Shown: positions 24,044 to 36,191, numbered from the stretch's first letter. The stretch: 64,000 nt of DNA from Toxonevra muliebris (GCA_963691655.1 OY829329.1:66210852-66274851), one strand, 5' to 3'. Program-made: numbers and translations. Notes: generated by a model from the sequence alone, not told the origin.

Positions 24044-27000
24044 TGTATGGACCATAAGGCAAGTCGCACATGTCAGCGAAGATGTGTGAGAATAATTTTT
24101 AGTTGTTGCAAAATGTTGTGAAGCCTGCTCTTAAGACTAGTTTCTTGAAACAGTCAAATTGTGTTGGAAAGGGGGGGGTGAGATGAAAGGGGTATTCCCC
24201 TCTCTTATCTACACGTTTAACCACGGCTGTCGTTTTGAAATTTTTTTGTGAAGTAAAATTCTTAAAAAATCGAAATGATTTTTAAAAAAGTGAAATGTTT
24301 TTTTAAGCGTAATCAGAAAATGACATATTTTCAAAATTTACCTGGTTTTATGTGATTAGTTTGCGAAAAAAAAAACTTTTGGTGGAGCGCTACTGTGTGG
24401 CAGACAAAATAAGGCTCCGACAAAACTTTTTGAATGAGGGTACATAATTTGTTCCAAGCAATTTTTCACGCCAAAAACAAAATGGCCTTTTTGCAAAAAA
24501 TCATTTAGAAATAAAAGCCTCCACACCCCTTCTAAATCTTCTACCTCTTTATTTTTTAACAAATTCTAATCAATTATATGACAGTACGTCATCAGTGTTG
24601 CTACATAGGTGTTTAAATAAACACAAAAGGTCTCAAAACGTACTATAGAATGTCTGCTAAATGGTATCTTTTTACTTTTTATAGGGAATATGAATTCATA
24701 CACCGATCTGGCTACAGTCGGAGCACATTACAGAGATGAGCATATTTAGATTTTTTTTTTATCGATTTTAGTTTTTCATTGGAACTATAAAACCGAAGTG
24801 TTTTTATGAAAGAGGAAGTGACGAAGTGTCAGGCTTGAAAGTGAAGTGAAAAACTTCAATTGAAGTGACAGCGACAGCACTGCATTTAACGGTTTCAATG
24901 GACCAGATTAGTTACCAAGTCTAAGAGCAGACGAAGCATTTCGCCGTAGCTACAAATTTGAGCGAAAATGTTATGCCAGATTTTCAATGTCAAAGAGAGA
25001 GAAAGAGAATTTCCTATATGAAATTGGTAAAACGTTGACAAATTTGATTGAATTTGACATAGTAAAAAACAGAAACTGGCATTAAAGATGTTTTGTGATA
25101 TTTTCGAGTATAAATTCTGCAAATTTCACACACACTGTGGAATTTTTCATTGTATGTGCAATTAAGCATGTATGAGTGAACGAAGTAGTTGAACTTACCA
25201 AGACTTTTAATGTGTCAACAAGTTCGCTGAGCACGCTCTCGTCAAAAAAAAAAAACTTTTTTACACAGTTCTCGCTGAAGTATGCATGAAAAATTCGTTT
25301 GCTCGCTTTTAACATTTTTGGTGAAATGTGTGACGGGCGTAATGGCAGAGATATTTATCAGGAAAAGGGAATGGAAGATTTGCTAAATCAAAATTTTTCA
25401 TACTTTCATTACAATGTTGACGTTGTACTGACTTACATATGTATGTAAATATTTATGCAACTAATTACTTCAATAATAAGATAATATAGTATATGTGAAT
25501 GTGCATTAGCGGATCCAACGGGGGTTTAGGGAATAAATATCTCAGTCATTGTGATCATTACTGCCGAATTAAAAGAATTTGAAAGAATAATGAATTTTAA
25601 AACCCCTCCTCCCTTCAAAAGTTTCTGAATCTGCTAGTGTGTATGATTATTTATAATTTTCACACATAAATTTACAACTAATTCTCATCATTATAAATAA
25701 TATGTTGTTTATTATTTTTTTTTTTTGTTTTTTTTTTTTTTTTGTTTTCAGTCTTTAGCAAAGAATCAATTTCTATCTCAACGCTACCATTCACCAAAAC
25801 TATTTTGCACTTTATTTCGCGTGCATAACTTTTACTCCAATTTATACTAGTAGCATATTTTCATATTATTTGCTGGCATATGTCCAAATGGCCCAATGCC
25901 TGCTACTACAGCACAATATATATATATATATATATAAACACCCATACTTTCATACTCTCATATATTCGTACATATACATATATTTTAGAATACTTTTATA
26001 TCGATACATTTCAAAACCGCATAAGTCGATGAAAAAACACTTTCGAAAGACTGCTTTTCTTTCAGCCCATTTGATGTCTGTACATAGTTATTGCAAAACT
26101 GAATAAATCTTTAGTAAATAGTTCAAGAAAACATTACGCGAAGAAAAAGAATGGGAAGCCAAATTTAAAATGCACTAATTTTTATTTTGAATTTGGGCAG
26201 TTTTGATAATATTAAAGAACTGATTTTAATAAAATTTCACGAAACTAAATTTTTATAAATACTAACAGTTAACTATCTAGAATCAGTAGAAATAAAAATT
26301 AGATTTTCTCGTATCCGAGGAAATTTTGAAAAAAAATTTCCATATTTATATTATTTTTTCGATTTTATACAGTCAACGTTTTGTTAATTGAATAAAAAAT
26401 TTTTAAAAATATTAGTTTATTTTTAAAGGGAATATCTGCTAAGACAAAAATTTCAAAAATTTTAGTAAATGGACTTAGGCGATTTTGATTTGTAACGACT
26501 CATATCACTTTCATAATAAATAAATGAACCACAAGCAACCAAACCGTATACACGAGTTTTGCTGTTGGTGCTACTACCCCAAAACTTATAATAACGTATA
26601 GTTCACTTCTGCTTATTCTGTTGCTGCTATTGCTGATTGCTGGTTTATGCTGCTGCTGCTGTTTGCTACTGTTTGCAATATTACTTCACTACTAATTCTA
26701 CTTGTGTTCATACTTTCGTGTAGTATGTAACTATTTGTGTGAGTGGATCTCTGATGATGTTACAAATGATAATGATGAAGCATACAAAGTACCCTTTCGT
26801 TTACTATGCACATACATACATACTTACTACACTCTTGCTACATACCTACATACATACATACATACATAGTAGATTTTTGATATGAAGTAATGGACGATAA
26901 AATGTAGTATTTTGGCGCTTCGTGTCGACACTGATACTGCTACTACCACTACTACTACTACTGCTAGCAAACACTAACACACAAAGTATTTTGGTTCTTG

Positions 27001-28273
27001 TCCACCTCTCACTTGTAACTCTCTCGCTCGCTCGCTCTCTCTCTCACTCCCTCTCTCGCTTTCTATTAAAAATATGTTCTAAATAAGATAGTTTTGAATG
27101 TTAACAAATGATGTTTTTGTTCATGTCGTCGTTGTTGTTGTTTTTGTTGTGTTGGAGCAATATGAATAAAAATAGAGAAGAAGAAGATTGGAAGGAGAAA
27201 AATCATTGGGCACTCCTTCCTCCCATTCACCACAAAAAATATGCTTTTGTGGACAATAAAACTATTTTGTGAATTGGCATACCAAGTGAGGAACGAGTTA
27301 AAGAAGAAATATCACTAGTAGTTAGCAATAGTAGAAGTGAAGGAAGTTTATTTCTCTAAATGAGTCCAAAAGGCATTTATAGGAATTTCCACAATTTCCG
27401 ATTTGAAATGTTTTCATTCTTTTAAACGATATAGAAATATCTTTATGTACATATATTGCAACGTTGAAAGGACTTAAAAAGAAAATTAGAGGAAGAGAGC
27501 CACCGAAATGGCTCACAATGCTTTTTGTCAATGAAGAAATACTGGATATCTCGACCAACTATTTTAATATAAAAGAATTCATGTTGAATTATTGTAAAAA
27601 GTTATAAAAAGTGAAAGTGGCACACAAATCATACAAACCACCACATTTTTGGATCAGGATCAAAACACCAAAGGATGTAATCTTCATTGTTCATTTCATT
27701 CGAATGCTTTTTTGCAAAAAGCAGAAGAATTTACCCTAATTTTCATTTACTACTTGGTTAGCAAATAAACAAACAAACAGACAAACGAAAAGTATTTGGT
27801 AAAATATTTAAAAGAAATCTATAAAGAAAACATTATATTGGTATCTATCTATCTACGAGTACTTTTATAAAATGTGTCAAATAAATACAATATGAAGCAT
27901 CTGCATGCAAATTGTATACCAAAAACTACTGTCTTTGAATTGTCAAATGTCATTGTTTTGCCTTCAATATACATAAGTCAAAAGAAAAAGAGAACAAATT
28001 TTTAACATATGTAAAAAGAAATGTTATCTTTTGTGAAACTTATCCTCTAAGTCCTTGTAACACATTTTCGTTGAGATTTTGGTAGGGAAAATGTTAGATA
28101 AAAGGGGGAAAAAAATGATAGAGATATGAACTACAGAGAAGCAATATTGAAATGAACGATCCAACAGATGAGCAACACAGAACAGTTGTAACTTCAGGGC
28201 CCGAAAATTTGTTGACATCAATGAAGCCTGCCGTTTCATGAGTGACAAAATGAGTGGTTACATAAGGTAAAGA
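24044..28273. other. non-coding spacer with simple repeats
   Basis: AT-rich with TA (25917-25937), poly(T) (25710-25744), CATA (26815-26872), CTA/ACT triplets (26940-26965) and a CGCT/CTCT tract (27017-27062). The family C MITE copy is listed separately. No exon could be supported, and minus-strand frames near 28024-28276 resemble nothing I know. Confidence 0.5.
24970..25086. mobile_element. small MITE, family C, copy 2
   Basis: Direct-orientation copy of 14701-14827. It shares TCAAAGAGAGAGAAAGAG, AATTTCCTATATGAAATT and GATTGAATTTGACATAGT in order, and ends in a TGCCAG-type inverted terminus (TTATGCCAGATTTTCA against TTAATGCCAGTTT). Confidence 0.55.
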
Positions 28274-28283
28274 CACTAAGCTT

Positions 28284-30392
28284 ATTATTATTATTATTAT
28301 TAGTATTAGAGGAGCCCAACCAGGCAGGCACTGCGACCTAAAAGATCTTTTGTGCCATTCCCCATTTTATGACAAAAGACGTTCGGCTGACCTAATAAAA
28401 GTCAAGACATCTTTCGTTGAAGAAGATTTCATGTGATCAGCCGTCAAAAACGAATAATCAAAGATTCTTCCTCTGAGCCGAGCCAAGGCCGGACAGTCAC
28501 ACAGAATGTGAAGTGTCGTCTCGTCATCTTCCATACATAGACGACATTCTGTCTCATTGGACAGACCTATTTTGCTTAGGTGATATCTGAGCCCATGGTG
28601 TCCAGACATGTAGCCCACCAATAGCCTAAGGTCAGGTTTGGAATAAGAAATGGGCTGATTTTGGGCAAGCGGAATGGTAAGAGCTTTTGCCTGTCTTAAA
28701 CCCGGGATGGAGTTCCAATACTCTAGCCATTTTGCCTTAGACCACTCCTCAACGATAGATTTCGTAGAGGCCCAGCCGATTCCGCAAAACGGATCGGGGC
28801 CGAAGTGCTTGGTAGATGAACCTTGCCTAGCCAGTTCATCGGCGGCTTCATTACCAGCAATGTCACGGTGGCCGGGTACCCAACAAAGCGTAACTTTGTT
28901 ACGGGTAGACAAGCGCTGGAGACTATCAAAACACTCTTTCACCAGTTTAGATGAAAAACTCCATGAAGAGAGTGCTAAGAGAGCCGCTATCTGAGAAAAT
29001 ATATTAGCGCAGGTCTCAATTGCGTATATTTCGGCTTGAAAGACACTGGGCCAAATACCCAGAGGGATTGAGATTCTAGTATTGGGTCCAGCAACTCCGG
29101 CACCAGAACCACAGTCCATTTTCGAGCCGTCTGTATACCAATTGAGAGCAAAGGGACCGAAATCGGGACATTGGCCATCCCATTCGGACCTGGAAGGAAG
29201 AATGATGTTGAATTTCCTACCGAAACATAGATCCCTAACCATATAGTCCGATACAGTACATATGGGAGTGTTAGGGATTTCGTCAAGAATGCTCAGGTGA
29301 CCATAGTTGCCTTCCAGTAAGCTTGACGATATACGCAGCCGCAAAGCAGTATTTGCAGCTATTTTCTTGATGAAAATGTGTAATGGCACCAGGCCAATCA
29401 ACGCTTCAATGGCAGGAGTTGGACAGGTGCGCATAGCTCCAGTTATGGAGACGCAAGCAAGCCTTTGGAGCTTGTTAAGTTTGGTGATGGCCGAGCCCTG
29501 CATGACTTTGGGCCACCACACTAGAGCCGCATAGGCTATGACAGGTCTAACTATCATGGTGTAGAGCCAAAAGATCATCTTAGGAGTAAGACCCCATGTT
29601 TTACCAAAGAGTCTTTTGCAGGCCCAGAAAGCCCTAGTGGCTTTTAAGAGGACAGTGTGTAAGTGAGTGTTCCAGTTTAGTCGTTTGTCAAGCGTGATGC
29701 CTAAATACTTGACCTCATCAGAGTACACAATAACAGTGTCTTGTATGGAAATGGGACCGAGGTCCAGTTTGTATCTCTTAGTAAAGGGAACAAGAACTGC
29801 TTTGTTGGGATTGATTGATAGGCCTTCTACGGCGCACCAATTTGAAACCAATAGGAGAGCTGATTTCATCACCTCCGTGATGGTTGAATCATACTTTCCA
29901 GAGACGATGATTACCAAATCATCCGCATAACCGATGGCCTCAAAACCAGACTCATCTAGTTTAGTCAAAAGGTCATCAATTACTAAGGACCACAACAGAG
30001 GTGATAGAACACCGCCTTGTGGGCAGCCTTTTACAGCCTTAGTGCACACAGTGGCTTTGCCTAGCGTGGATGAGATTTCACGCTTCCTCAGCATGGCATC
30101 CACCCAGGCAATGGATTGGGAATCAATACCCTTACATTCCAGAGCTTTGGAAATAGAACCGAATCCAGTGTTGTCGAAGGCACCTTCAATGTCAAGGAAA
30201 GCACAGAGCGCAATCTCTTTGGATCGAAAGGTTTTTTCAATTTTACTGACAAGGCAATGTAATGCGACTTCGGTCGATTTACCCTTAATGTAAGCAAACT
30301 GCGTTCGATGAAGAGGTATCGAGCTTGCAAGTTTGCTTCTAAAGTGTAAATCAAGCAGTTTTTCCATGGTTTTAAGCAGGAAAGACGTGAGG
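28284..30392 (-). mobile_element. 5'-truncated I-like non-LTR retrotransposon
   Basis: A minus-strand LINE fragment of 2.1 kb. Its 3' end is a (TAA)n tail (28284-28301 on the plus strand reads ATT repeats), as in the I clade. Its 5' end stops abruptly inside the reverse transcriptase domain at 30392, where the peptide LTSFLLKTMEK is just entered. The same 10 bp, CACTAAGCTT, sit on both sides (28274-28283 and 30393-30402) and mark the target duplication. Endonuclease and ORF1 are absent. Confidence 0.85.
28367..30367 (-). pseudogene. LINE ORF2 fragment: reverse transcriptase, RNase H and zinc knuckle
   Basis: An open frame of 666 codons from the first internal Met; coding sequence continues a few codons upstream to the truncation point. 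The RT domain has the first aspartate in FLDIEGAFDN (residues 57-66), the CPQGGVLSP block (115-123) and the catalytic YADD (147-150). The RNase H domain has TDGS (412-415), the glutamate in QAEIYAI (about 446) and GNEAAD (505-510). The usual FSDSQAAL block reads FSQIAALL (457-464), so the third catalytic aspartate is missing. A CxxC...HxxxxC zinc knuckle (CRLCM...HILC, 608-623) follows. The order RT, RNase H, zinc knuckle fits I-type and related R1/LOA elements. There is no endonuclease domain, so the copy cannot retrotranspose by itself even though the frame is unbroken. Confidence 0.85.
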
Positions 30393-30402
30393 CACTAAGC
30401 TT

Positions 30403-31564
30403 TCTTTAGGTGATTTTGGGTCAACCACGTGCTTGTCCACAGATCTCAATCGTTTTTTTTTTTTTGCAGAGTGTATGTCCAATTCACTTCTATTTCCTTT
30501 TCATTATATCTTCTGTTATCGACCCATAGGTCGGTATTATATATTGTTTATGGCAACTAGATTTTCAGCACTCACCTCCAGCATTTATTGGTGACTACTA
30601 TACCAAGTTTTGAAAGGTGACTGCGAAATGCTAATATGAAACAGATACAACGAAAAAATAGAAGTAATAGCGGTATCTTCGAGTGCTGATGAACACCAGG
30701 ATATCTTTCTAGAACCATTACACAGCGTTCAATGAAAATGCTTCAGGGTGCTATCCGAAGAAGTTACAGAACGCTCTCTAAAGAGGAAAAGGAGAACGGG
30801 CACGCATGGCCGAGGCCTGTAGAGAAACTGCAAAAGTGGCGAACACGCATGTGAAAATCACACTACAAGTAACTTGCTTTCCAGACAGCGGCAAATTAAC
30901 ATAATGACAACTTTGCAATGTATTGAACATGTATGACATCTCACAATGCAACATCGAGGACAAAAACTAATGCAGACAGAGCTTGAACCAAGTCCTAATT
31001 TTTACACAACAATTTTTCTTGCACGAATCTTTTAGATGTTCTTAAAGTATTGTCGTTTGCATTCGCAAACGATAAGATTTCTGAGCAAGTTCATGCTCGT
31101 CTCCATTCATCTTTCCTCTCTCAACTAGAAATCAAATTATGAGCAAGAAAAATTGCTGTGCCGAAATTAGAATTGGTAATTTTGTAGTTTCGATCCAAAA
31201 ACAGGTTACAAGCCTAAGGTTTTATAGGCCTCCCTCGCAGCCCCTCACGGTGAATACCGCCACTAGTAAGTCTAAGTAAGCGATTATGTTGAGCTACGTT
31301 TGCTAAATACTCCTCACCAAATTAAGTTCGTAAATCGAAAGAAATAAGGGTGTACGCGTGGCCTCTGTCCCCAGTTTTTTGGAACTAAAGATGAAAAGTT
31401 CGGCGTTTGTTAAGAGTCAGACCCAATAGTTACTTCGTTTAGCACATGGCGGAATATAAAGTTGAAACTACTATTAAGCCTTGAAAACAAATGCGTTGGA
31501 CGACGGAAAACTATCTGGCGGATAGTAAACAGATCTATTGCTGTCGGAAATTCAATTCGACTAA
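30403..31564. other. non-coding spacer
   Basis: No gene recognised. A stretch at 30740-30870 has fairly balanced composition and may be an old repeat, but no protein family could be read from it. Confidence 0.4.
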
Positions 31565-32268
31565 ACACAATGGCGACGGTAATCGGAAATTACTTTTGAA
31601 GTAAAATCTTTTTGTTGGTGGATACGTGCGAGTAAATTGTAAAAAGAAAATGAACTCCAATACTTTGCCAAAGGAGTGCGAATAATAAAAATTTTAACAA
31701 TGTATAATGAATTCGATGAATAAGATATGCAGTGGACGCAAGCAAGCAGTTTGGAAAGAAGTGGTGGATGCGTCCTGTTAATTTCACCAGGAACAAGTTC
31801 GAGCTCCACCGAACGTGTTTTCTGGAACTTAAAGGACGAAGAACACTTTTTCAAAGCCACTAGGATAAGTGTTCTCAAGTTTCAAGCTCTTTTGGCTTTA
31901 ATGAGAGAAAGACTTCAGCGTTCCTTTACAGACAAGTCATAAATGCATTTATAATTGCGCACTTCTTCTATTAGCATATCGCTGGAACTCATTTTTCTTT
32001 TTTTTTTTAATATTTATTAGTTATTATATTATACTTTTATTACACAATAATTTTCACTTCAAATATTTTGAGCCAAATTTTTGTGAATAAATTGACAATC
32101 AGCTGATGAGATATGCAACCCTGTGTCTCCGATCCGACGGTGAAAATTGAAAATAATTTCAAATCGAAGAAAACCCGACGGTAAGAAACCCGCCTCCGAT
32201 GCAATTCTGTGCCATTTCATGCGATTCAGTGCGTTCCAATTTTTTTCCGTCATCCACCGCAATTGTGT
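31565..32268 (+). mobile_element. probable PIF/Harbinger-like remnant
   Basis: The ends are inverted: ACACAATGGCGACGG on the left and, reverse-complemented, ACACAATTGCGGTGG on the right. They are flanked by TAA (31562-31564) and TTA (32269-32271), near the TWA target typical of Harbinger elements. Inside, on the plus strand (31828-31942), a fragment with DEEHFFKATRISVLKFQALL and then LMRERLQ resembles the N-terminal part of the Harbinger nuclease, where a helix precedes the catalytic core. The rest of the nuclease is absent. Confidence 0.45.
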
Positions 32269-32271
32269 TTA

Positions 32272-34119
32272 ATGCATTACAAAAACAAATTTATAAGTCC
32301 CACGTTTGCACATCTGCATTTATTTAATTTCGGGGCAAACATTTCGAAGAAAAGAAAAATGAAACAGTGCTTTTTAATTACCTTTAAAATAAGAGCCGTA
32401 AAAGAGAGCGCCCATCTAACTGGCTCCCCTGTTTATTTTTTCATGACTTAGCGCAGTTCAACTGCTAACAAAACTAAGGTATTATTTCTCTCAGATCCAC
32501 TCTACATCCCACACCAGCGGATCTAAGAGAAGCGGGAGGTTTCGGAATATAGGCAATTAATTTTACGCATTTTCACACTTAAATTATTAAAAATTTAATC
32601 AAAATTCGATTGAAAAAAAAAAAAATTTATTCAACATGGTTAATTTTATAGATACTAATACCATACACCAATACACCACAATCACTTCACAGACAATTGT
32701 ACAAAACTCAAAACGGAAATGAGATATCACACTTGACTAACTGCCGTACAGCATCCGGCCCCAAGGCGGAAGTGGTTGCGGCACAAAAAAAAGGAAACTT
32801 ATCAACGGAAAAAGCCATATGTGATGGTTTTTGATTAAACTTGAATAAAAAAATGTATACATATGTATGTAAATACTCCATTGCATACGAATTACCTTAA
32901 AACACATTCCCACAATCTCTACAACAAAAAAGCAACGAAATAAAGAAGTAATGAAAAGTAAAGAAAGCACGAGAAATGCAAAAGTCGTGTTAAATTGTCA
33001 CGCTGGCAAAAAAAATGAAACTACACGAAAAATACCTGCGGAAAGCAAAAAAACAAAAAATGCTGAAGAAATTGAGCATTGGGTGGTCGCTATTACGCCC
33101 TTCCAGTACTGTCGTCACTATTTCAGCCATATGGAAATAGGAAGGAAGTAAAGTAACGTTAAAAAAAAAATGTTTGCTTTTATTATTTTTCATCTTGTTC
33201 ATGCTTCATGTGCGCGAATTTTATGAATTTAATATTACAAAAAGTGCAAATGAATGAAGGTGTTCGTTTCGAAGGAATGCGCACTCGTTTTTACCGTTAG
33301 TCACGTCTTTGGCTTCATTTTCATTTTAGCAGTCAATAAATACTGCGTCGTCTGTGTCGTCGTCGCTCGTCATTAATATTCAGTTAAACTCAACAGAAAC
33401 CAGAGAAATATAGAAAACGAAATTGAAAAAATATTGAAATTGGAAATTGACGAATATCTGTGTGAAAATGATGTATGATGCTGATTAAATATATCGAGCT
33501 TTTTTCAATGCTCTTCATAATCGTTATTTAAATTTGGAAGATACAATTTCTTGGACCGCATTTAAACAAATCAACAAGTGTGGAGAAACACAATCTCAGT
33601 TCAAATTTGACTATCAATTTGTCTGTCTCGTGACTACATAACTGAGATCTTATGCCACATAGAAGTGTAGCTGGTTATTGTAATCGGAGCTGTCAATAGT
33701 AGTACAAATTCTACACGATTTTAATTTAAAAAGGTTAAAAAAATAAACTGAAATCCATTAATAAACTATTTCATCTGATTTTATATTGAATCAATTGTCA
33801 GCAGAGTGCAATCCTAGGGGCTTTACAAAATTTGATAGGGCGAATATATTTTAATACCAGGCAACACTGGGATATAGTTGTAGGTGTCTAGAAAAAGAAA
33901 ATTATGAGAACGTTAGCTAAGGGCAACATTGATTTTGAGGATTTTCAAGTGACAGTTTAAATTTATTGCAGAAAAACAGGAAAATTTAATTAGCTGGTAT
34001 TTTTTGTCATTAGTTTTCATTTTCACGTAAGGAAAAAATTTAAGAACTAAAAAAATTTGGAATACATTTTTAGTTCATTCGATATAAAAAGATTTAATAA
34101 TTAATAATAAATAAAAATC
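32272..34119. other. non-coding spacer
   Basis: No coding exon recognised. An imperfect hairpin lies at 32490-32530 (CTCAGATCC facing GGATCTAAGAG). The 3' part presumably holds promoter sequence for the upstream Tfb5-type exon at 34120, but no core promoter motif was clear. Confidence 0.4.
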
Positions 34120-34154
34120 ATGGTGCATACAACGAAAGGAACATTTGTTACATG
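34120..34154 (+). CDS. second copy of the Tfb5 first coding exon (alternative start exon or decayed duplicate)
   Basis: ATG at 34120 opens MVHTTKGTFVT plus TG, then a consensus donor (catg|GTAAGT). The layout is identical to the canonical Tfb5 exon 1 at 35055: both are 35 nt long, both end in TG, and both start in the context aaatcATGGT. Joined to the Tfb5 second exon, either copy gives an intact frame, differing only in the first 11 residues (MVHTTKGTFVT against [11 protein letters not shown]). The canonical copy is much closer to human GTF2H5. The upstream copy keeps Met1, Val2, Lys6, Gly7, Phe9 and Val10. It could be an alternative promoter with its own start exon, or the remnant of a local duplication. 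Confidence 0.5.
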
Positions 34155-35054
34155 GTAAGTAAACAGCGGTTGGCACAATCTATAAGTCCATACATATAAA
34201 GCATACAACCCTTTTAGAGAAAATATAAACTTTTTGAACAGAATTAAATAAATAAATGAAAGATGCTCTTAACAGATCAAATATTAGGTTCTAAAATCTT
34301 CTAAAGCAACACGGCAGATGTGAGAGTGAAGGATATAAGAGGAGTGCGGGGGGGAGAGAGGTTAATAAATGTTTATGTCACAGTAACTTTTGTTTTAGTT
34401 TTCATAATAAACAACTCTTTCTAAGGCCCCGCTTGTATCAAAATAATGGGTTTCGGACCTCTGTAGCGGGAATCCCAGATGTGACTCTATCACATTTGTG
34501 TAAGGTTGGAATCAATGATTAATAATTTTCTTAAAAATTTATTCGTAAATCGAAATTTAATTAATTGCTACTTTGGCATCGTTCCGTAATTTGAAAGTTC
34601 TTCTATATCCATTAGTAAAAGTACTTGCTTGTCGTATTTATTTGATGTTGATTGTTTTTATGCGATCTGTAACTCAATTTGTTAAAATTTTTTCTAGTTC
34701 AAGTACAATCGAAAAAAAAGAACAAAATCCACAGAGCATTCCAATCGATTATACTGGCATTCATTTTCTGTCATCACTAAAAATAGTTGTATAACAGAGT
34801 CGCATTTGCCACTGACATATTTTGTACTAAAAGAAAACCCCATACCAAAAAAATGCAACTTTGTCATCGAGAATCTTCAATTGACGTTTCAGAAATATTC
34901 GAGAAAAAAAAAAAAGAAACAAAAAAAGGAATACGGCGTTGTTGTTTTGTTGCCATCATTTTTACTGGCATACAAAAGAAAATCGTTTACGGATTAATAA
35001 AACAATAAATAAAGAATTTTTCATTGGATGTGAAATGATTTCCACATTGAAATC

Positions 35055-36119
35055 ATGGTAAATGTAATGAAAGGAGTATTCGTTGAATGGTGAGTTAAAA
35101 TGGATTACCAGGCATCGCATGCCTATGTATCTAAATAATCCAAGTCCTCAGGTATATTAAAAGCCTTATTCAACTCGTGTTCCTCCTTGGCAAATTTACG
35201 TTTACACCACGTTTTAATAGAGTAAATATTGTCGGTCCAACGATTGGCAGCTTCGAGAATTTTCTAAAATGCCGAGTTCATATACAAAATACATAGCTAT
35301 AAATATTAAATTTGACTTACTTTGGCGTCTTGTTCCTTTGTTGCTATTTCATCGTAATTGATGTCATTTGCAATAGCTGCAACTTGTTTTTGTAATTCTC
35401 CTTTTTCTTTCTTTAGCGTTTCTATTTCCTGCGCCAAAGCTTCGTGGGGTTTACCTGCATTCAATGAAGCTGTCGCCACGCGTAGTTTTTCTTGGGCATT
35501 CTCGATTTTATTTTCTAGCTCGATATTGAGTGATTCTTGCTCTGCCAGAAGTTGCTTGATAGTATTTTGCGCATCACTGTGAATTATAAGATATTGATGA
35601 GCAACAAAAAGATTTAAAACTATTTCCAAATATGTACCTGGGGAATGCCCAAAAGTAAATACTGCCCGCAATCTTTTCAGAGCGCACCTGATCATTGTTT
35701 ACCAATTCCTGCAATGTGCCCTTCACAGACTGCATCACAATGCCTTTCTCTTTGGGAGCTATACGCTCTAAATCCTTTAATTGAAAAACATCACATGATT
35801 CATGAAATATTTCCAATAACTTGATACTTTTCTCTTCGGCTGATAATGGTTTCCTTTTAGCCATTGATATCAAAATTACTAAAATTAAAAAAAAAAAAAA
35901 AAGAAATACGTTAATTTCCTTTGCATTTACAGCGATCCTGCTATGAAACAATTTCTACTACATTTGGATGAAACTTTAGCGCTAGGACGTAAATTTATTA
36001 TACAAGATTTAGACGAAAATCATCTATTCATCTCCACTGATATTGTTGAAATACTACAAGCACGCGTAGACGACTTAATGGATCGTATTAGCTTCCCACT
36101 GCACGACAGAGACGCTTAA
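35055..36119 (+). CDS. Tfb5: TFIIH subunit 5 (Tfb5 / GTF2H5 / TTDA)
   Basis: Two exons, 35055-35089 and 35933-36119, join in frame across a GTGAGT...ACAG intron to give 73 residues (human GTF2H5 has 71). The protein starts [20 protein letters not shown], almost identical to the human N-terminus, then [15 protein letters not shown] and a C-terminal helix. Tfb5 is the smallest core TFIIH subunit. It pairs with p52 (Tfb2), stimulates the XPB ATPase and stabilises the complex in transcription initiation and nucleotide excision repair. The 843-bp intron contains the complete MND1 gene on the opposite strand. A second version of exon 1 lies at 34120-34154. An AATAAA at 36186 follows the stop by 67 bp, and Znhit1 begins 96 bp after the stop. 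Confidence 0.93.
35123..35864 (-). CDS. Mnd1: meiotic nuclear division protein 1 (MND1)
   Basis: Three exons on the minus strand, 35864-35638, 35576-35321 and 35263-35123, join in frame to 207 residues (human 205). The N-terminal winged helix reads [20 protein letters not shown], then [17 protein letters not shown] and IYFWAFPS. A coiled coil follows (about residues 80-160), and the C-terminal block [20 protein letters not shown] ends at PEDLDYLDT. These blocks match MND1 throughout. MND1 forms a heterodimer with HOP2 (PSMC3IP) that stabilises DMC1/RAD51 filaments and promotes strand invasion between homologues. The start was chosen because [12 protein letters not shown] aligns with the family start. 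The gene lies wholly inside the Tfb5 intron, antisense. Drosophila melanogaster is reported to lack MND1, HOP2 and DMC1, so an intact copy in a fly is notable. Confidence 0.93.
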
Positions 36120-36185
36120 ATATTCATCAAATTAATTCACACTATATCATTTTGCACACACTCTCTAATTCTAAGCCCTCTCTTC

Positions 36186-36191
36186 AATAAA
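36186..36191 (+). terminator. AATAAA polyadenylation signal candidate (Tfb5)
   Basis: AATAAA 67 bp after the Tfb5 stop and 25 bp before the Znhit1 ATG. If used, Tfb5 has its own transcript end right at the Znhit1 start. If skipped, the two frames share a dicistronic mRNA. Confidence 0.4.

Noticed and set aside
26815..26872. CATA repeats considered as a CRISPR-like or satellite array
   Set aside because: Plain tetranucleotide microsatellite without spacers; not expected in a nuclear fly genome.
28024..28276. Overlapping minus-strand frames of 74 and 60 codons
   Set aside because: No recognisable domain, no splice signals, and composition like the spacer.
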